NCBI GenBank assembly: GCA_045534575.1 | Contig: JAZSJZ010000001.1 | Coordinates: 62,001-126,000, forward strand | Origin: UBA4636 sp045534575 | GTDB taxonomy: Bacteria; Bacillota; Clostridia; Christensenellales; Borkfalkiaceae | Direction: 5' to 3' | DNA: 64,000 bases | Shown: piece by piece, positions 26,412 to 34,399 of the stretch | Numbering within the stretch: the stretch's first letter is position 1 | Layout of the letters: each line of letters opens with the position of its first letter | Notes under the pieces: model-generated | What the model saw: only the letters and a program-made list of their open reading frames with translations | Databases searched by the model: none | Told to the model about the DNA's origin: nothing | Position numbers and translations under genes: made by a program

Positions 26412-26572
26412 TATCTGCCGTTCTTTTTGCACTTAACAGCGCAGTTTTCAGCACATGAGTTAGAGCAATCCATACAACCGAAATAACGAATTTCGCTTGC
26501 GCTTGCAGGAACAAATTCGTCTTGAACGAATTTTTCTACCATAGATAACAATTCTTCTTTTACCTTAAACAT
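26411..26572 (-). CDS. CXXX-repeat peptide, likely RiPP precursor
   Basis: 53 residues from the ATG at 26572, which has AGGAG 7 bases upstream; a longer frame exists but lacks this. An acidic helical leader (1-30) is followed by a C-terminal core GCMDCSNSCAENCAVKC (residues 32-48) with Cys33, 36, 40, 44 and 48, three of the intervals being exactly CXXX. It is directly upstream of, and overlaps, a radical SAM/SPASM gene. This matches the layout of ranthipeptide/SCIFF or CXXX-repeat modification systems. The product is unknown. Confidence 0.7.
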   Translation of the reverse strand: MFKVKEELLSMVEKFVQDEFVPASASEIRYFGCMDCSNSCAENCAVKCKKNGR

Positions 26573-26621
26573 TTTTCCACTCCTATTTTTACTCAAAAGG
26601 CAAACGCCTTAAGGTTCTTAT

Positions 26622-26650
26622 ATTATATCACTACTTCCCTCGCCCGTCAA
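26622..26650 (-). promoter_or_regulatory. Promoter of the peptide/rSAM/GNAT operon
   Basis: Minus strand TTGACG, 17-bp spacer, TATAAT. The leader carries an AAGGC/GCCTT hairpin. Confidence 0.7.
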
Positions 26651-26695
26651 TAGTTTTTGAAAAATTATAATTTTTTATGTTTGTATTCGCTCCAC

Positions 26696-26728
26696 AAAAA
26701 AGTCAGCCTCAAAAAGTTCGAGACTGAC
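26696..26728 (-). terminator. Terminator after the PH-domain gene
   Basis: GTCAG-x-CTC paired with GAG-x-CTGAC, followed on the minus strand by six T. Confidence 0.6.
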
Positions 26729-26806
26729 AGTTTGATGCTATAATCAATTTGAGCGTAAAATTTTTCGCTCTTTTTTGTAAAATTACGGGCAGATAACCCT
26801 TTTTCT

Positions 26807-27214
26807 TTAATATTGCGCTAATTCATTTATTTGTTTTTTAACATTTTCGGCATTTTTTATATGCGTGAAAACGATATTGTTTCTACTTGCGCCTTGAATA
26901 CAGAGTGTTCCAAAATTAAAAAGTTTACCAAAAAAAGTATATGTAACGGTGATGTTTTCAATTTTGTTCAAGTTCATTTCATCGGTATGAGTGGCTATCC
27001 AACCGTATTTTTCCATAACTCGTTTATCAGTAACTAAATATTCTGTTGAGCAATATTGTATTGTTGCAATTATTGCTTTAACGGTAGGAATCAATAAAAG
27101 CCAACAACCTAAAACACCCCAAATCCATCTAAGTATTAAAAATATAGGATTTTTCATAGGTTCAATTTTCACAACTTCATTACTGCCAATAACATTTTCC
27201 TTCAAATAACTCAT
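26807..27214 (-). CDS. Bacterial PH-domain membrane protein (YdbT/DUF304-like)
   Basis: 135 residues. One or two membrane segments (about 25-50), then the bacterial PH-like domain with the hallmark YLVTDKRVMEKYGWIATHTDEMNLNKIENI pattern (TDKRV and KIENI are characteristic). A single-copy PH domain on a membrane hairpin. Function in the family is poorly known. The promoter is embedded in operators for the divergent Xre regulator. Confidence 0.8.
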   Translation of the reverse strand: MSYLKENVIGSNEVVKIEPMKNPIFLILRWIWGVLGCWLLLIPTVKAIIATIQYCSTEYLVTDKRVMEKYGWIATHTDEMNLNKIENITVTYTFFGKLFNFGTLCIQGASRNNIVFTHIKNAENVKKQINELAQY

Positions 27215-27245
27215 GTTTTTTACCTCCTGTAAAATTCTTGTTTAT

Positions 27246-27274
27246 ATTATATGGAACAAATTGTTCTATGTCAA
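27246..27274 (-). promoter_or_regulatory. Operator-embedded promoter of the PH-domain gene
   Basis: Minus strand TTGACA (27269-27274), TATAAT (27246-27251) and a 17-bp spacer that is itself the palindromic operator. Confidence 0.8.
27252..27268. promoter_or_regulatory. Xre operator 1
   Basis: TGGAACAAATTGTTCTA, with inner perfect palindrome GAACAA-A-TTGTTC. It fills the -35/-10 spacer exactly. Confidence 0.7.
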
Positions 27275-27280
27275 GTATTT

Positions 27281-27297
27281 TGGAACATTTTGTTCTA
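27281..27297. promoter_or_regulatory. Xre operator 2
   Basis: TGGAACATTTTGTTCTA, with arms GAACA/TGTTC, 29 bp centre to centre from operator 1 and 11 bp before the regulator's ATG. Confidence 0.7.
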
Positions 27298-27307
27298 AAC
27301 TAAAGGT

Positions 27308-27517
27308 ATGGGAAACAAATTTGCAGAACAACTAAACGCTTTAAGAACGGAGAACAATTTTTCACGCGCGCAACTTGCGGAAAAGTTAAACGTATCTGTT
27401 CGCTTAATTTCTTATTGGGAAAACGGTCAACGTGAATGCAGTTTCGATATGCTTATTAAAATTGCTAGTCTGTTTTCTGTTAGCGTTGATTGCTTGCTAG
27501 GAATAAGCGACTATTAA
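27308..27517 (+). CDS. Xre-family transcriptional regulator
   Basis: 69 residues, a bare Cro/C1-type HTH. FSRAQLAEKLNVSVRLISYWENGQRECSFDMLIKIASLFSVSVDCLLG carries all five helices. It is divergent from the PH-domain gene, with two palindromic operators in the 93-bp gap, so it very likely represses the PH gene and itself. The binding site is cramped (AAAGG one base before the ATG). Confidence 0.9.
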   Translation: MGNKFAEQLNALRTENNFSRAQLAEKLNVSVRLISYWENGQRECSFDMLIKIASLFSVSVDCLLGISDY

Positions 27518-27584
27518 TTTTTCAAAAAAACGCTTAACCTTAATCGTTTTCAAACCAAACAAAAAACTTTTGCAAAGCAAAGTT

Positions 27585-27624
27585 AAAGCCGAGATTGAAT
27601 TTTTAACTCAATCTCGGCTTTTTT
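27585..27624. terminator. Bidirectional terminator (AAAGCCGAGATTGA stem)
   Basis: A perfect 14-bp stem, 9-nt loop and T tract, between the Xre gene and the convergent pectate lyase gene. Confidence 0.85.
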
Positions 27625-27661
27625 GTTTGAATTTTTTTGTTAATTTGCTTTAAAACTTAGG

Positions 27662-27688
27662 CTATAGGTCGATTAAAGGTATTTTTCG
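27662..27688 (+). repeat. Dispersed 28-bp repeat, copy D
   Basis: Blocks CTATAGGT, CGATTAAAGG, TATTTTTCG. Supplies the pectate lyase stop codon on the other strand. Confidence 0.5.
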
Positions 27689-29343
27689 ATTACGCTCTTT
27701 GGCCAAGTGCCTACCCACGAATAGCCCGTTCTGCGCTCGTCGCTAATTTCTTTAACGTCGTAGAAATAGCCGTTATATTCCGCCCATTTTGGGTTAGTTT
27801 TTCTATCACTGAAAAAGCCAACGCCTTCTAAATCGTAAAATCTAAACCAAAGGGTAGAGCCTTGCTTTTCGTAAAGATATTCTTTTTCGCCAGTTGTTGG
27901 GTTTGTTACGCCGTTTTTGCTAAACGCCATATTTTCTAGTTTATGGTCGTTAAACCATCTAACCGCGCTAAGCCCTGCCTCTTGAGCTTGTTGATTATCG
28001 GTGAGGGACATTAAAAGTTCAATAATTCCAATGCTTTCAGAACCGCTAATTGAAGGGCGTTCATATTCTCTTGCTTCTTTTGGCTCGTATGTTATAGGGT
28101 CGTGCTGAGCGCACCAGCCCGCTTTAACGCCTTTAACCTCTATTTGCGATGCTAAAATATATTCAATGCCCTTATCGAACATAGCCTTTACTTCGACTCT
28201 TTGGGCTTCGTCTAAAATGTTAGTATATGGCGATTTATTTTCATAAACGTTTCTTAATAGTTGCATAACGCTAACCATTGCGTTATCGTTAAAGGTTACA
28301 TAATCAGAATAGCTTCCACGAATTGGATAAACTTGAGCAAAACCGCCCTTTTCGGTTTGAAGGTTTTTCAAAAATTCAACAGCAAGCAAGAAACTTGTTT
28401 TATATTTTTCATCGCCCGTGATGGAATATGCTTGCGCCAAAGTTTCCATGTGCGTATAAGTTCCGCCGTTATCGATGGTGCCCATATAACCGCCACCCTT
28501 TGCTGTCCAGCCAGACGATTGGTTATACTTGCTCTCTCCACGCTCTCTTGAAGCATGCAAATCGTAATCTTTATCCCAACCGCCAACGTCTGGAATTTGC
28601 CAAGTCATTAAGTTGTTCGCCTTTGTTACGATTTCACGCTCGGCGGTTGTTAAATCGCCTTCTTCTGCATCTTCACCTGTTGCGCCCTCGCCCGAGAACG
28701 CAATTCCATAGATATTGATAGACGCAGCGCCCGTTGGCATAAGCGCATATTCGCCCGCCTCGTTTATGTCCATTTCATACCTTGCAAATTGGTCGGTTAT
28801 ATCAAAAATTGCAACGGGTTTAAATGTTGAGTTGAAAAGTTGAAGTTTTCCAAGTGCAACGCCCGAAGAGCCAACAATGGCATAAATTGTGAGTTTTCCC
28901 GAAGTTTTTACCTTGAACGTTATCGACTTTTGCGAAAACGGACTTGACGACGCGCCTAATTGACACGCCATCGGGAAAGTTTCGTCGTCAAGAGATTTTT
29001 CGCCAGCGGTTGAAGTGAACTTTGCGTTGTTGGTTAGAGTGTATATACCAATTTTATAAATTCCCGAAACCTTGTCTTGGTTAACGTAACCCGTAACGTC
29101 TTTACCAAAGTTAATAAAGTTTTTAAGCTCGGTTGTGTCTATTGAGCCTTGTGAAGCTCCGATAGAAGTTGCGCCCGAAGATTGCCCTTCGCTACTACTT
29201 GAAGAAGATTGTTCTACACTGCTCGAAGAAGATTGCCCCTCTCCACTACTACTTGAATTTCCGCCACCCGCGCACGAGCACATAATTAATGCGGTGATTA
29301 AAAGCACTATAATTGCAATAATGGGTTTTTTAAACTTTAACAT
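27673..29343 (-). CDS. Pectate lyase lipoprotein (PL10-like)
   Basis: 556 residues. Signal peptide with lipobox CSC (Cys24-type), a serine-rich spacer (30-70), a beta-sandwich carbohydrate-binding-like domain (about 75-225) and an alpha-barrel pectate lyase domain (about 235-556). Family PL10 marks: WQIPDVGGWDKD, IDNGGTYTHMETLAQAY, GWCAQHDPITYEPKEAREYERPSISG and LWFRFYDLEGVGFFSDR. It should cleave polygalacturonate by beta-elimination at the cell surface, using calcium. The beta domain is shared with the lipoprotein at 4987-5724. This suggests a plant-matter-fed gut habitat. Confidence 0.88.
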   Translation of the reverse strand: MLKFKKPIIAIIVLLITALIMCSCAGGGNSSSSGEGQSSSSSVEQSSSSSSEGQSSGATSIGASQGSIDTTELKNFINFGKDVTGYVNQDKVSGIYKIGIYTLTNNAKFTSTAGEKSLDDETFPMACQLGASSSPFSQKSITFKVKTSGKLTIYAIVGSSGVALGKLQLFNSTFKPVAIFDITDQFARYEMDINEAGEYALMPTGAASINIYGIAFSGEGATGEDAEEGDLTTAEREIVTKANNLMTWQIPDVGGWDKDYDLHASRERGESKYNQSSGWTAKGGGYMGTIDNGGTYTHMETLAQAYSITGDEKYKTSFLLAVEFLKNLQTEKGGFAQVYPIRGSYSDYVTFNDNAMVSVMQLLRNVYENKSPYTNILDEAQRVEVKAMFDKGIEYILASQIEVKGVKAGWCAQHDPITYEPKEAREYERPSISGSESIGIIELLMSLTDNQQAQEAGLSAVRWFNDHKLENMAFSKNGVTNPTTGEKEYLYEKQGSTLWFRFYDLEGVGFFSDRKTNPKWAEYNGYFYDVKEISDERRTGYSWVGTWPKSVIEKYL

Positions 29344-29383
29344 TTTTAACCTCTAAATATCTTTTCGGCTTTTGCCTTTATTA

Positions 29384-29412
29384 ATTATATACTATTTTCT
29401 TAAACTTTTCAA
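29384..29412 (-). promoter_or_regulatory. Promoter of the pectate lyase gene
   Basis: Minus strand TTGAAA, 17-bp spacer, TATAAT. Confidence 0.6.
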
Positions 29413-29606
29413 CTAAAACGATACGCAACCTTTATATAACCCTTAAGTTAAGCACTTTCTAACCTTTCGCCAAGACTCCCCACCACCACCCCTTTCGCTT
29501 ACAACTTTTATATTATTGTTAAATCCTAACAAGTTAATAGAAAATAGTGGAAAAATAGTGGAAAAACGTTAACCGTTAAATAATTTTTCGGTTTTTGGCA
29601 TAAAAC
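29413..29606. other. Intergenic DNA
   Basis: With its flanks this makes about 320 bases without a gene. I see only AT-rich sequence and the terminator that follows. Confidence 0.4.
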
Positions 29607-29642
29607 AAGCCCCTTAAAAGCAAAACACTTTTTTGGGGCTTT
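29607..29642 (-). terminator. Terminator after the LRR gene
   Basis: AAGCCCC-TT-AAAAG paired with CTTTT-TT-GGGGCTT. Confidence 0.65.
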
Positions 29643-29667
29643 CATTTTTCTTAAAACGAATTTTTTA

Positions 29668-30015
29668 TTAAGTTTTTTGAAAAAAAGGGCAACCCTCAAA
29701 CACATCACAGCCAAATTTTACGCCTTTTTTAACTGATAGTTTTTTTAGATTAGCGCAGCCATAGAAGGCTCTATCGCCAATATGAGTTACGCTATCTGCA
29801 ATGATTACGCTTTTTAGCGAACAACAGCCCTCAAACGCTCCTTCTTCAATACGAGTTACGCCTTTTGGAATAACCACGCTTTCAATCGAATCGCAACCAA
29901 AAAAGGCACGTTTTCCAATTATGGCTACTTCATAAGGGATTTCAATTTTTTTGCCATTACCATAATATTCAACCAATTTATCGTCCTCGACCATAAAAGC
30001 GTTTACCCTATTCAT
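29668..30015 (-). CDS. BspA-type leucine-rich-repeat protein, short
   Basis: About 115 residues from the ATG at 30015 (GGAAG binding site; an ATG at 30033 is also open). Four LRR_5/BspA units follow the pattern I-G-x-x-A-F-x-G-C-x-x-L-x-x-V-x-I-P, including VVIPKGVTRIEEGAFEGC. There is no signal peptide, so it is probably cytosolic and too short for an adhesin. It may be a remnant or a protein-binding module. Function unknown. Confidence 0.7.
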   Translation of the reverse strand: MNRVNAFMVEDDKLVEYYGNGKKIEIPYEVAIIGKRAFFGCDSIESVVIPKGVTRIEEGAFEGCCSLKSVIIADSVTHIGDRAFYGCANLKKLSVKKGVKFGCDVFEGCPFFQKT

Positions 30016-30049
30016 AAATCTTCTTCCTTTCATTTTCTTAAGCCTTTTA

Positions 30050-30652
30050 CTACCAATTTAAAAAATCGTATAATAATCTACCTAAATTTTTATATTCTTT
30101 TTCTAGATTAACTTTTTCGTAAATCTTTTTTTGCAATTCTTCGTATTCTTCTTTTTTTAATTTGCTCCAAACAAATTTTCCTTTTTGATTCAATTTCTTG
30201 TCTATAATAATACTATCTATAGGGCAATCGCAGTTTGAATAATCAATAGACATACCTATTAAATCATCAAATACGTATAGATACTTAAAAGTCATATTAA
30301 CCAATTTTTGAGAAAGACCATATCTTGTTGCAAAACTTTTGCTATTCTCAATTTTTTCATTTTCACCAAAAATCGCACAAGTGTCTTTTATTAAACCTCT
30401 TGAAAACTCAAAGTTTTTTTCAACTAAAATCTTATAAAACTTTTCTTTTCGTTCATTATTTCTTTTGGTTTTTTCTTTGTCGCTTTTTCCCAAATCTTTG
30501 TCTAAAAAATACATTCCTGCCGTCATCATATCTTTATATGCTAAAGATATACATTTTTTAATAACTTGCTCCTTGTCATCGGCATTAACACCTTGCCCCA
30601 AAAGATTTTTCTTAAGAAAATTTAGTATAAATTCATTGTTTTGTGTAACCAT
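30050..30652 (-). CDS. Hypothetical protein with helical content
   Basis: About 200 residues from the ATG at 30652, chosen for its GGAGA binding site. Not recognised. It is lysine-rich and mostly helical, with no membrane segment, and has a CxC in DYSNCDCPID. The next gene starts 34 bases on, so they may be co-transcribed. A promoter-like TTGAGA-18-TAAAAT is at 30679-30708. Confidence 0.5.
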   Translation of the reverse strand: MVTQNNEFILNFLKKNLLGQGVNADDKEQVIKKCISLAYKDMMTAGMYFLDKDLGKSDKEKTKRNNERKEKFYKILVEKNFEFSRGLIKDTCAIFGENEKIENSKSFATRYGLSQKLVNMTFKYLYVFDDLIGMSIDYSNCDCPIDSIIIDKKLNQKGKFVWSKLKKEEYEELQKKIYEKVNLEKEYKNLGRLLYDFLNW

Positions 30653-30678
30653 ACTTTTCTCCTTTTTTGTTTTGTAAT

Positions 30679-30708
30679 ATTTTATCACACCGCCTCAAAA
30701 TCTCTCAA
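30679..30708 (-). promoter_or_regulatory. Probable promoter of the 200-residue hypothetical gene
   Basis: Minus strand TTGAGA, 18-bp spacer, TAAAAT. Confidence 0.45.
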
Positions 30709-30835
30709 GGACTTTTTTGTGTTTAAAGAAAAATAGTATATCTTGTATAGCCTTAAATCCTCGACCACATACGATTGCATCTTAAAAGATTGTTTTTTAG
30801 AATTTAAAATATAATAAAATTTTGCAAAACACGCG

Positions 30836-30864
30836 CCTATAGGTCGATTATCTCGCAATTTATG
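30836..30864 (+). repeat. Dispersed 28-bp repeat, copy E
   Basis: Blocks CCTATAGGT, CGATTATCTCGCAA, TTTATG. Confidence 0.55.
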
Positions 30865-30871
30865 AAAAAGC

Positions 30872-30907
30872 AAAAAAGTGGTTAGAACTTTCTAACCACT
30901 TTTTTTA
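30872..30907 (-). terminator. Terminator after the beta-propeller gene
   Basis: AAAAGTGGTTAGAA paired around a short loop with TCTAACCACTTTT, T tracts on both sides. Confidence 0.8.
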
Positions 30908-30915
30908 TGTTTTTA

Positions 30916-32529
30916 CTATCTTTTTTTCTTTTTCAAAATTAAGAACGCTATAGAAGCACCAGCAACTAAAGCCACACCGCACGAAACAAAAATTATTGTT
31001 AAAACGACGTTGCCATTATCATCGGCTGGCAGTTTATCAATGGATTGACCCCTTTCAATGGTATAGTTACAAACTGAACAAACCTTATCGCCCGTGTAAC
31101 CGTATCTAGTTTTGGTTGGAGCTTTTTGGTTTATAGTTACAACTTGGTGTGCTTGAACTTCGTGTTTTTGACCACAAGAACAATCGTAATAATGCTCAAC
31201 GCTATTTGAATGCCAAGTTGAAGAGTAGTTATGCAAGCCATTGTTTCCGCCTACGCCAGCATTATTGTTAGCGCCATTTTGTGTTGCGCTTTGGTTTCCG
31301 TTTACGCTACTGCTATTGTTTCCGTTTGCATTACTGCTTGAGTTTCCGCTTCCGTTACTACTTGAGTTTCCGTTTCCGCTACTACTATTACCGCTACCGC
31401 TTCCGCTATTATTTCCACTTCCGTTTCCGCTTCCGCCAGACGTCATATAGTTTAGTCTAATTCTGCCAAGAGCCAACGCTTTCTTATCAGTGCCGTCTTC
31501 AATGTTATAAACAAATTTTTCGCCGTTGTCTGCATAATCGTCAGTAACGATAGCAAAACCTTCGTAGTTTGCGCCTTTATCTAACGTTGAAATAGGTTTT
31601 ACATTAGTCATAGTTGGATTTTGAGTGCCGTTGAACACAACTTGAGCAGACATGTTGTTTCCGTTATCATCGGTAACAATCCACAAAACGTGTTGTGAAA
31701 CGTCATAATCTAACGCCATAGCGCAACCAAAGCCTGCATTGATATCGGCAATTTGAACATAAGTTCCGTCGTTATTTAAAACGTAGCCGTAAACGTGTCC
31801 GTTAGCCTCTAATGCAACGAAGAACACGCCGTTTGCCGTTTGCTTTGGATAATTACTGCTGTTAAATAATCCGTTTTTGTTTTTATCGTAAAGTTTGCCC
31901 TCAAGTTCGCTGTTCGATACCCATTCAACAGCCTCTAAACCTTCGTTAGAATCGCTTGATTTTGGCAAGCTTGAAGTTAAATCCCACTCTTCAACGCCAA
32001 CCAAAGTGCTTCCGCTTGCCTTTGCATTTATCTTAATGATAGCATTTTTAGGCGTGCTTTTGTTTGCTGTATCTCTCTCGGTGCTAACGTAAACCCAACC
32101 GTCGCCATCAACGGTTACGCCTTCGGTATCAACCGCTTTGCTACTTGATGCGTTGCTTTTGAACTTAATTTCTTTGCCATCTTTATTATAGCCACTAGCA
32201 TAAGATACGCTTCCGTTTTTAGCAACGTCTAAAACCCAAAGAAGACCATCGCCGTTTTCAACAACGTAAAGTTGACCGTTATAAAAATCTAAACCTGACG
32301 AGTCTTGTGAAAACATTGTTGACGTATCTAAAAAGGTAGTTGTGGTGCTACCTGGCCACTCAATTTCTCCACCTGATGCGAGCATGGTTTTATCGCTTGC
32401 AGTTTGCGAAACGATTGGCGCAACTAAATTCTCGGTCCTAGCCTCACAAGGTTGAACACTTGCGCCAAAGCATAAACAAGACACAATTAAACAAAAGCTT
32501 AATGCCGTTTTTGCTAACAAATTTTTCAT
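30916..32529 (-). CDS. Surface beta-propeller protein (esterase-like/phytase-like)
   Basis: 537 residues. Signal peptide (1-30), then a propeller-like domain (about 70-370) with SGLDFYNGQLYVVENGDG, DTEGVTVDGDGWVYVSTERD and NEGLEAVEWV, the pattern of esterase-like-activity-of-phytase/SdiA-regulated proteins. A long Gly/Ser/Asn linker (about 375-440) leads to a CxC...CxxC zinc-ribbon-like module (DCSCGQ ... VCSVC), a membrane helix (about 510-530) and a KKKKR stop-transfer tail. It is anchored with the propeller outside. The ligand is unknown and no classic phosphatase motif is seen. Confidence 0.75.
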   Translation of the reverse strand: MKNLLAKTALSFCLIVSCLCFGASVQPCEARTENLVAPIVSQTASDKTMLASGGEIEWPGSTTTTFLDTSTMFSQDSSGLDFYNGQLYVVENGDGLLWVLDVAKNGSVSYASGYNKDGKEIKFKSNASSSKAVDTEGVTVDGDGWVYVSTERDTANKSTPKNAIIKINAKASGSTLVGVEEWDLTSSLPKSSDSNEGLEAVEWVSNSELEGKLYDKNKNGLFNSSNYPKQTANGVFFVALEANGHVYGYVLNNDGTYVQIADINAGFGCAMALDYDVSQHVLWIVTDDNGNNMSAQVVFNGTQNPTMTNVKPISTLDKGANYEGFAIVTDDYADNGEKFVYNIEDGTDKKALALGRIRLNYMTSGGSGNGSGNNSGSGSGNSSSGNGNSSSNGSGNSSSNANGNNSSSVNGNQSATQNGANNNAGVGGNNGLHNYSSTWHSNSVEHYYDCSCGQKHEVQAHQVVTINQKAPTKTRYGYTGDKVCSVCNYTIERGQSIDKLPADDNGNVVLTIIFVSCGVALVAGASIAFLILKKKKR

Positions 32530-32765
32530 AGTTTTTCCCCTTTATTAAAATATAAAATTTTTGTTTAAAATTTCTAATCGAAATCAAAAAACTTAAATTT
32601 TACGTATCCCTCGCCTCTTATTCTATATTATTAGTTTAAAAAAGTAAAGAATTATGCGAAAATTTGTTATAAAATTTATAAAACAACTATTATTCGTTGC
32701 AAATTATTCGCTAAAAATAACACGCATACCTAAATTTTAATAGTTTAAGCAAAATAAATTTTGCA
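32530..32765. other. Intergenic region between divergent genes
   Basis: AT-rich. I found no gene and no confident promoter for the minus-strand propeller gene. The hpt promoter follows at 32766. Confidence 0.4.
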
Positions 32766-32794
32766 TTGACATTTTGATAAAGTAATGCTATAAT
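32766..32794 (+). promoter_or_regulatory. Promoter of hpt
   Basis: TTGACA, 17-bp spacer, TATAAT. Confidence 0.8.
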
Positions 32795-32850
32795 CAACGA
32801 AACTATATTTTAGCAAAATAAAAACACAACGAAAAAAATGGAGAAGAAAA

Positions 32851-33405
32851 ATGACTTTTAATACGGCAGAAGAATATCAAAGAAGAATTAAAAAAGTTCT
32901 TATCACAAAAGAAGAAATTGCTGAGAAAATTATTGAACTTGGAAAAGAAATAGATAAAATTTACGACGGACGCCCAATTTTATTAGTAAGCATTTTGAAA
33001 GGCGCTTTCGTGTTTTTAGCAGACCTATGCCGTGCCGTTTCAGTGCCGTGCGAAATAGGCTTTATGCAAGCAAAAAGTTATGCTGGCACAACTTCTTCGG
33101 GCTTAGTGAAAGTTACTATGGATCTTGATAAGGACGTTTCTAACTACCACGTTGTTATCGTTGAAGATATTATTGACACCGGCAGAACGATAAAAGACGT
33201 TTCAAATATGATAAAAGCCCGCAACCCGCTATCGTTTCACGTTGTATCGCTTCTTGATAAGCCTTCGAGGCGCGTTGTTGATTTTGTCCCTGATAAAGCG
33301 CTGTTTACTATTCCCGATTGCTTTGTAATAGGCTATGGGCTTGACTGCGATGAATATTATAGAAATTTGCCCTATATAGCAGAGTTTGACGAGAACATTG
33401 ATTAA
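32851..33405 (+). CDS. hpt: Hypoxanthine phosphoribosyltransferase
   Basis: 184 residues, normal length. PRPP-binding loop VVIVEDIIDTGRTIKD, pyrophosphate-loop region LVSILKGAFVFLADL, and the hood VPDKALFTIPDCFVIGYGLDCDEYYRNLPYI. It salvages hypoxanthine and guanine to IMP and GMP in the cytosol. Own promoter, GGAG binding site, strong terminator. Confidence 0.97.
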   Translation: MTFNTAEEYQRRIKKVLITKEEIAEKIIELGKEIDKIYDGRPILLVSILKGAFVFLADLCRAVSVPCEIGFMQAKSYAGTTSSGLVKVTMDLDKDVSNYHVVIVEDIIDTGRTIKDVSNMIKARNPLSFHVVSLLDKPSRRVVDFVPDKALFTIPDCFVIGYGLDCDEYYRNLPYIAEFDENID

Positions 33406-33455
33406 AAATTAAAAAAGGCGTTGCCTTTAAAAAAACACCTAGTTTAGTATACAAA

Positions 33456-33481
33456 AATCCGCCCGAAATTTCGGGCGGATT
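33456..33481. terminator. Bidirectional terminator
   Basis: A 26-bp perfect palindrome built on AATCCGCCCGAAA, between hpt and the convergent lipoprotein gene. Confidence 0.85.
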
Positions 33482-33494
33482 ATTTTGTTTTAAT

Positions 33495-34238
33495 CTAACT
33501 CTCGATCCAGTGTGAATATAGTTTAGTTTCTTTTTTATCGTCTTGTATGCTGTCAGTTTCAAAATTCCACTTATTTGTAAAACTGTTATCTTTATACCAG
33601 CCATCAAAACTATATCCATCTTTTTGTGGGGTTGGTGGAATAAATTTTATCGTTGAGTCTGTTTCATAATAATCTACGTAATAGAATGTATTTTCATCAA
33701 GCATAAAGGAAACATTAGCTTGCTTAACTTCCGCCAGACATCCCGAATCCAGCGCTTTAAATTCTTCGAACTTATCATACGGAACATAAATTTCGTTATA
33801 TAACTCTTTTAACCCAAACCGTTTCAAATCAATTATTGTTCCGCAATAAAAAACTTTTAGATGCTGAACCGACCAAATGTAACCGTCAAATATATTAGTT
33901 ATAGTATTAGGGCAATAATACCTTGAGATGGTCACTTGTTCGCCTTCATGATAAAATGAATTATTATAAAAACCACCTCCTCCAAATCCAAGCCCAGAAT
34001 TGTAACCAAGTTGTGTAACAGTTTTTCCATTAATACTTTGGGGAATATATACTGCTCCGTTTTTTGAAAGACATGTTATTTCGCCAACTGCAATTTGATT
34101 ATGTGCTATTTCTGTATAACTATAACCATCTGTATTATAACTTCCTTTGGGATATTTGCCACTACATGCAACAAGATTAATTAGTATCATAGAAGCAGCA
34201 ATAATCAAAATTGTTTTTTTCATGTTACTCGTTATCAT
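33495..34238 (-). CDS. Lipoprotein with InlB B-repeat-like C terminus
   Basis: 247 residues from the ATG at 34238 (AGGAGG 7 bases upstream). Lipobox VAC follows a signal peptide starting near residue 6. The middle holds a beta-rich region with SINGKTVTQLGYNSG that recalls a BspA LRR unit. The C-terminal 70 residues match the InlB B/Listeria-Bacteroides repeat: F-x-P-P-x-P-x-K-D-G-Y-x-F-D-G-W-Y-x-D ... LYSHW. Surface-anchored, probably a binding protein. Its ATG overlaps the stop of a 34-codon upstream frame. Confidence 0.75.
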   Translation of the reverse strand: MITSNMKKTILIIAASMILINLVACSGKYPKGSYNTDGYSYTEIAHNQIAVGEITCLSKNGAVYIPQSINGKTVTQLGYNSGLGFGGGGFYNNSFYHEGEQVTISRYYCPNTITNIFDGYIWSVQHLKVFYCGTIIDLKRFGLKELYNEIYVPYDKFEEFKALDSGCLAEVKQANVSFMLDENTFYYVDYYETDSTIKFIPPTPQKDGYSFDGWYKDNSFTNKWNFETDSIQDDKKETKLYSHWIES

Positions 34239-34339
34239 TTATCACCTCCTACCCATTCTTGACACCGACTTTGTCGGCTGGCTAGATTGCTCTTGTTGAA
34301 CAACCTGTTCTTGCAATTTTTCGTCGTTGCTCTTAACAT
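34235..34339 (-). CDS. Small upstream ORF coupled to the lipoprotein gene
   Basis: 34 codons with an excellent AAAGGAG binding site, directly after a TTGAAA-17-TATAAT promoter, ending in ATGA overlap with the lipoprotein start. The peptide is basic with no recognisable motif, and a CCGAC/GTCGG hairpin lies in its 3' part. It could be a leader peptide controlling translation, or a small protein. An alternative frame here (KLQEQVVQQEQSSQP) reads more protein-like but has no start codon. Confidence 0.4.
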   Translation of the reverse strand: MLRATTKNCKNRLFNKSNLASRQSRCQEWVGGDK

Positions 34340-34370
34340 TTTCTCCTTTGTAAAAAATTTTTACAATAAG

Positions 34371-34399
34371 ATTATAGCACACAATTTTAAGCATTTCAA
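34371..34399 (-). promoter_or_regulatory. Promoter of the uORF-lipoprotein unit
   Basis: Minus strand TTGAAA, 17-bp spacer, TATAAT. Confidence 0.65.

Noticed and set aside
29526..29714. 62-residue minus-strand frame
   Set aside because: Crosses a clear terminator and overlaps the LRR gene's end; no binding site.
30685..30873. 62-residue frame upstream of the 200-residue hypothetical gene
   Set aside because: No binding site, AT-rich composition, and it covers the promoter and the dispersed repeat.
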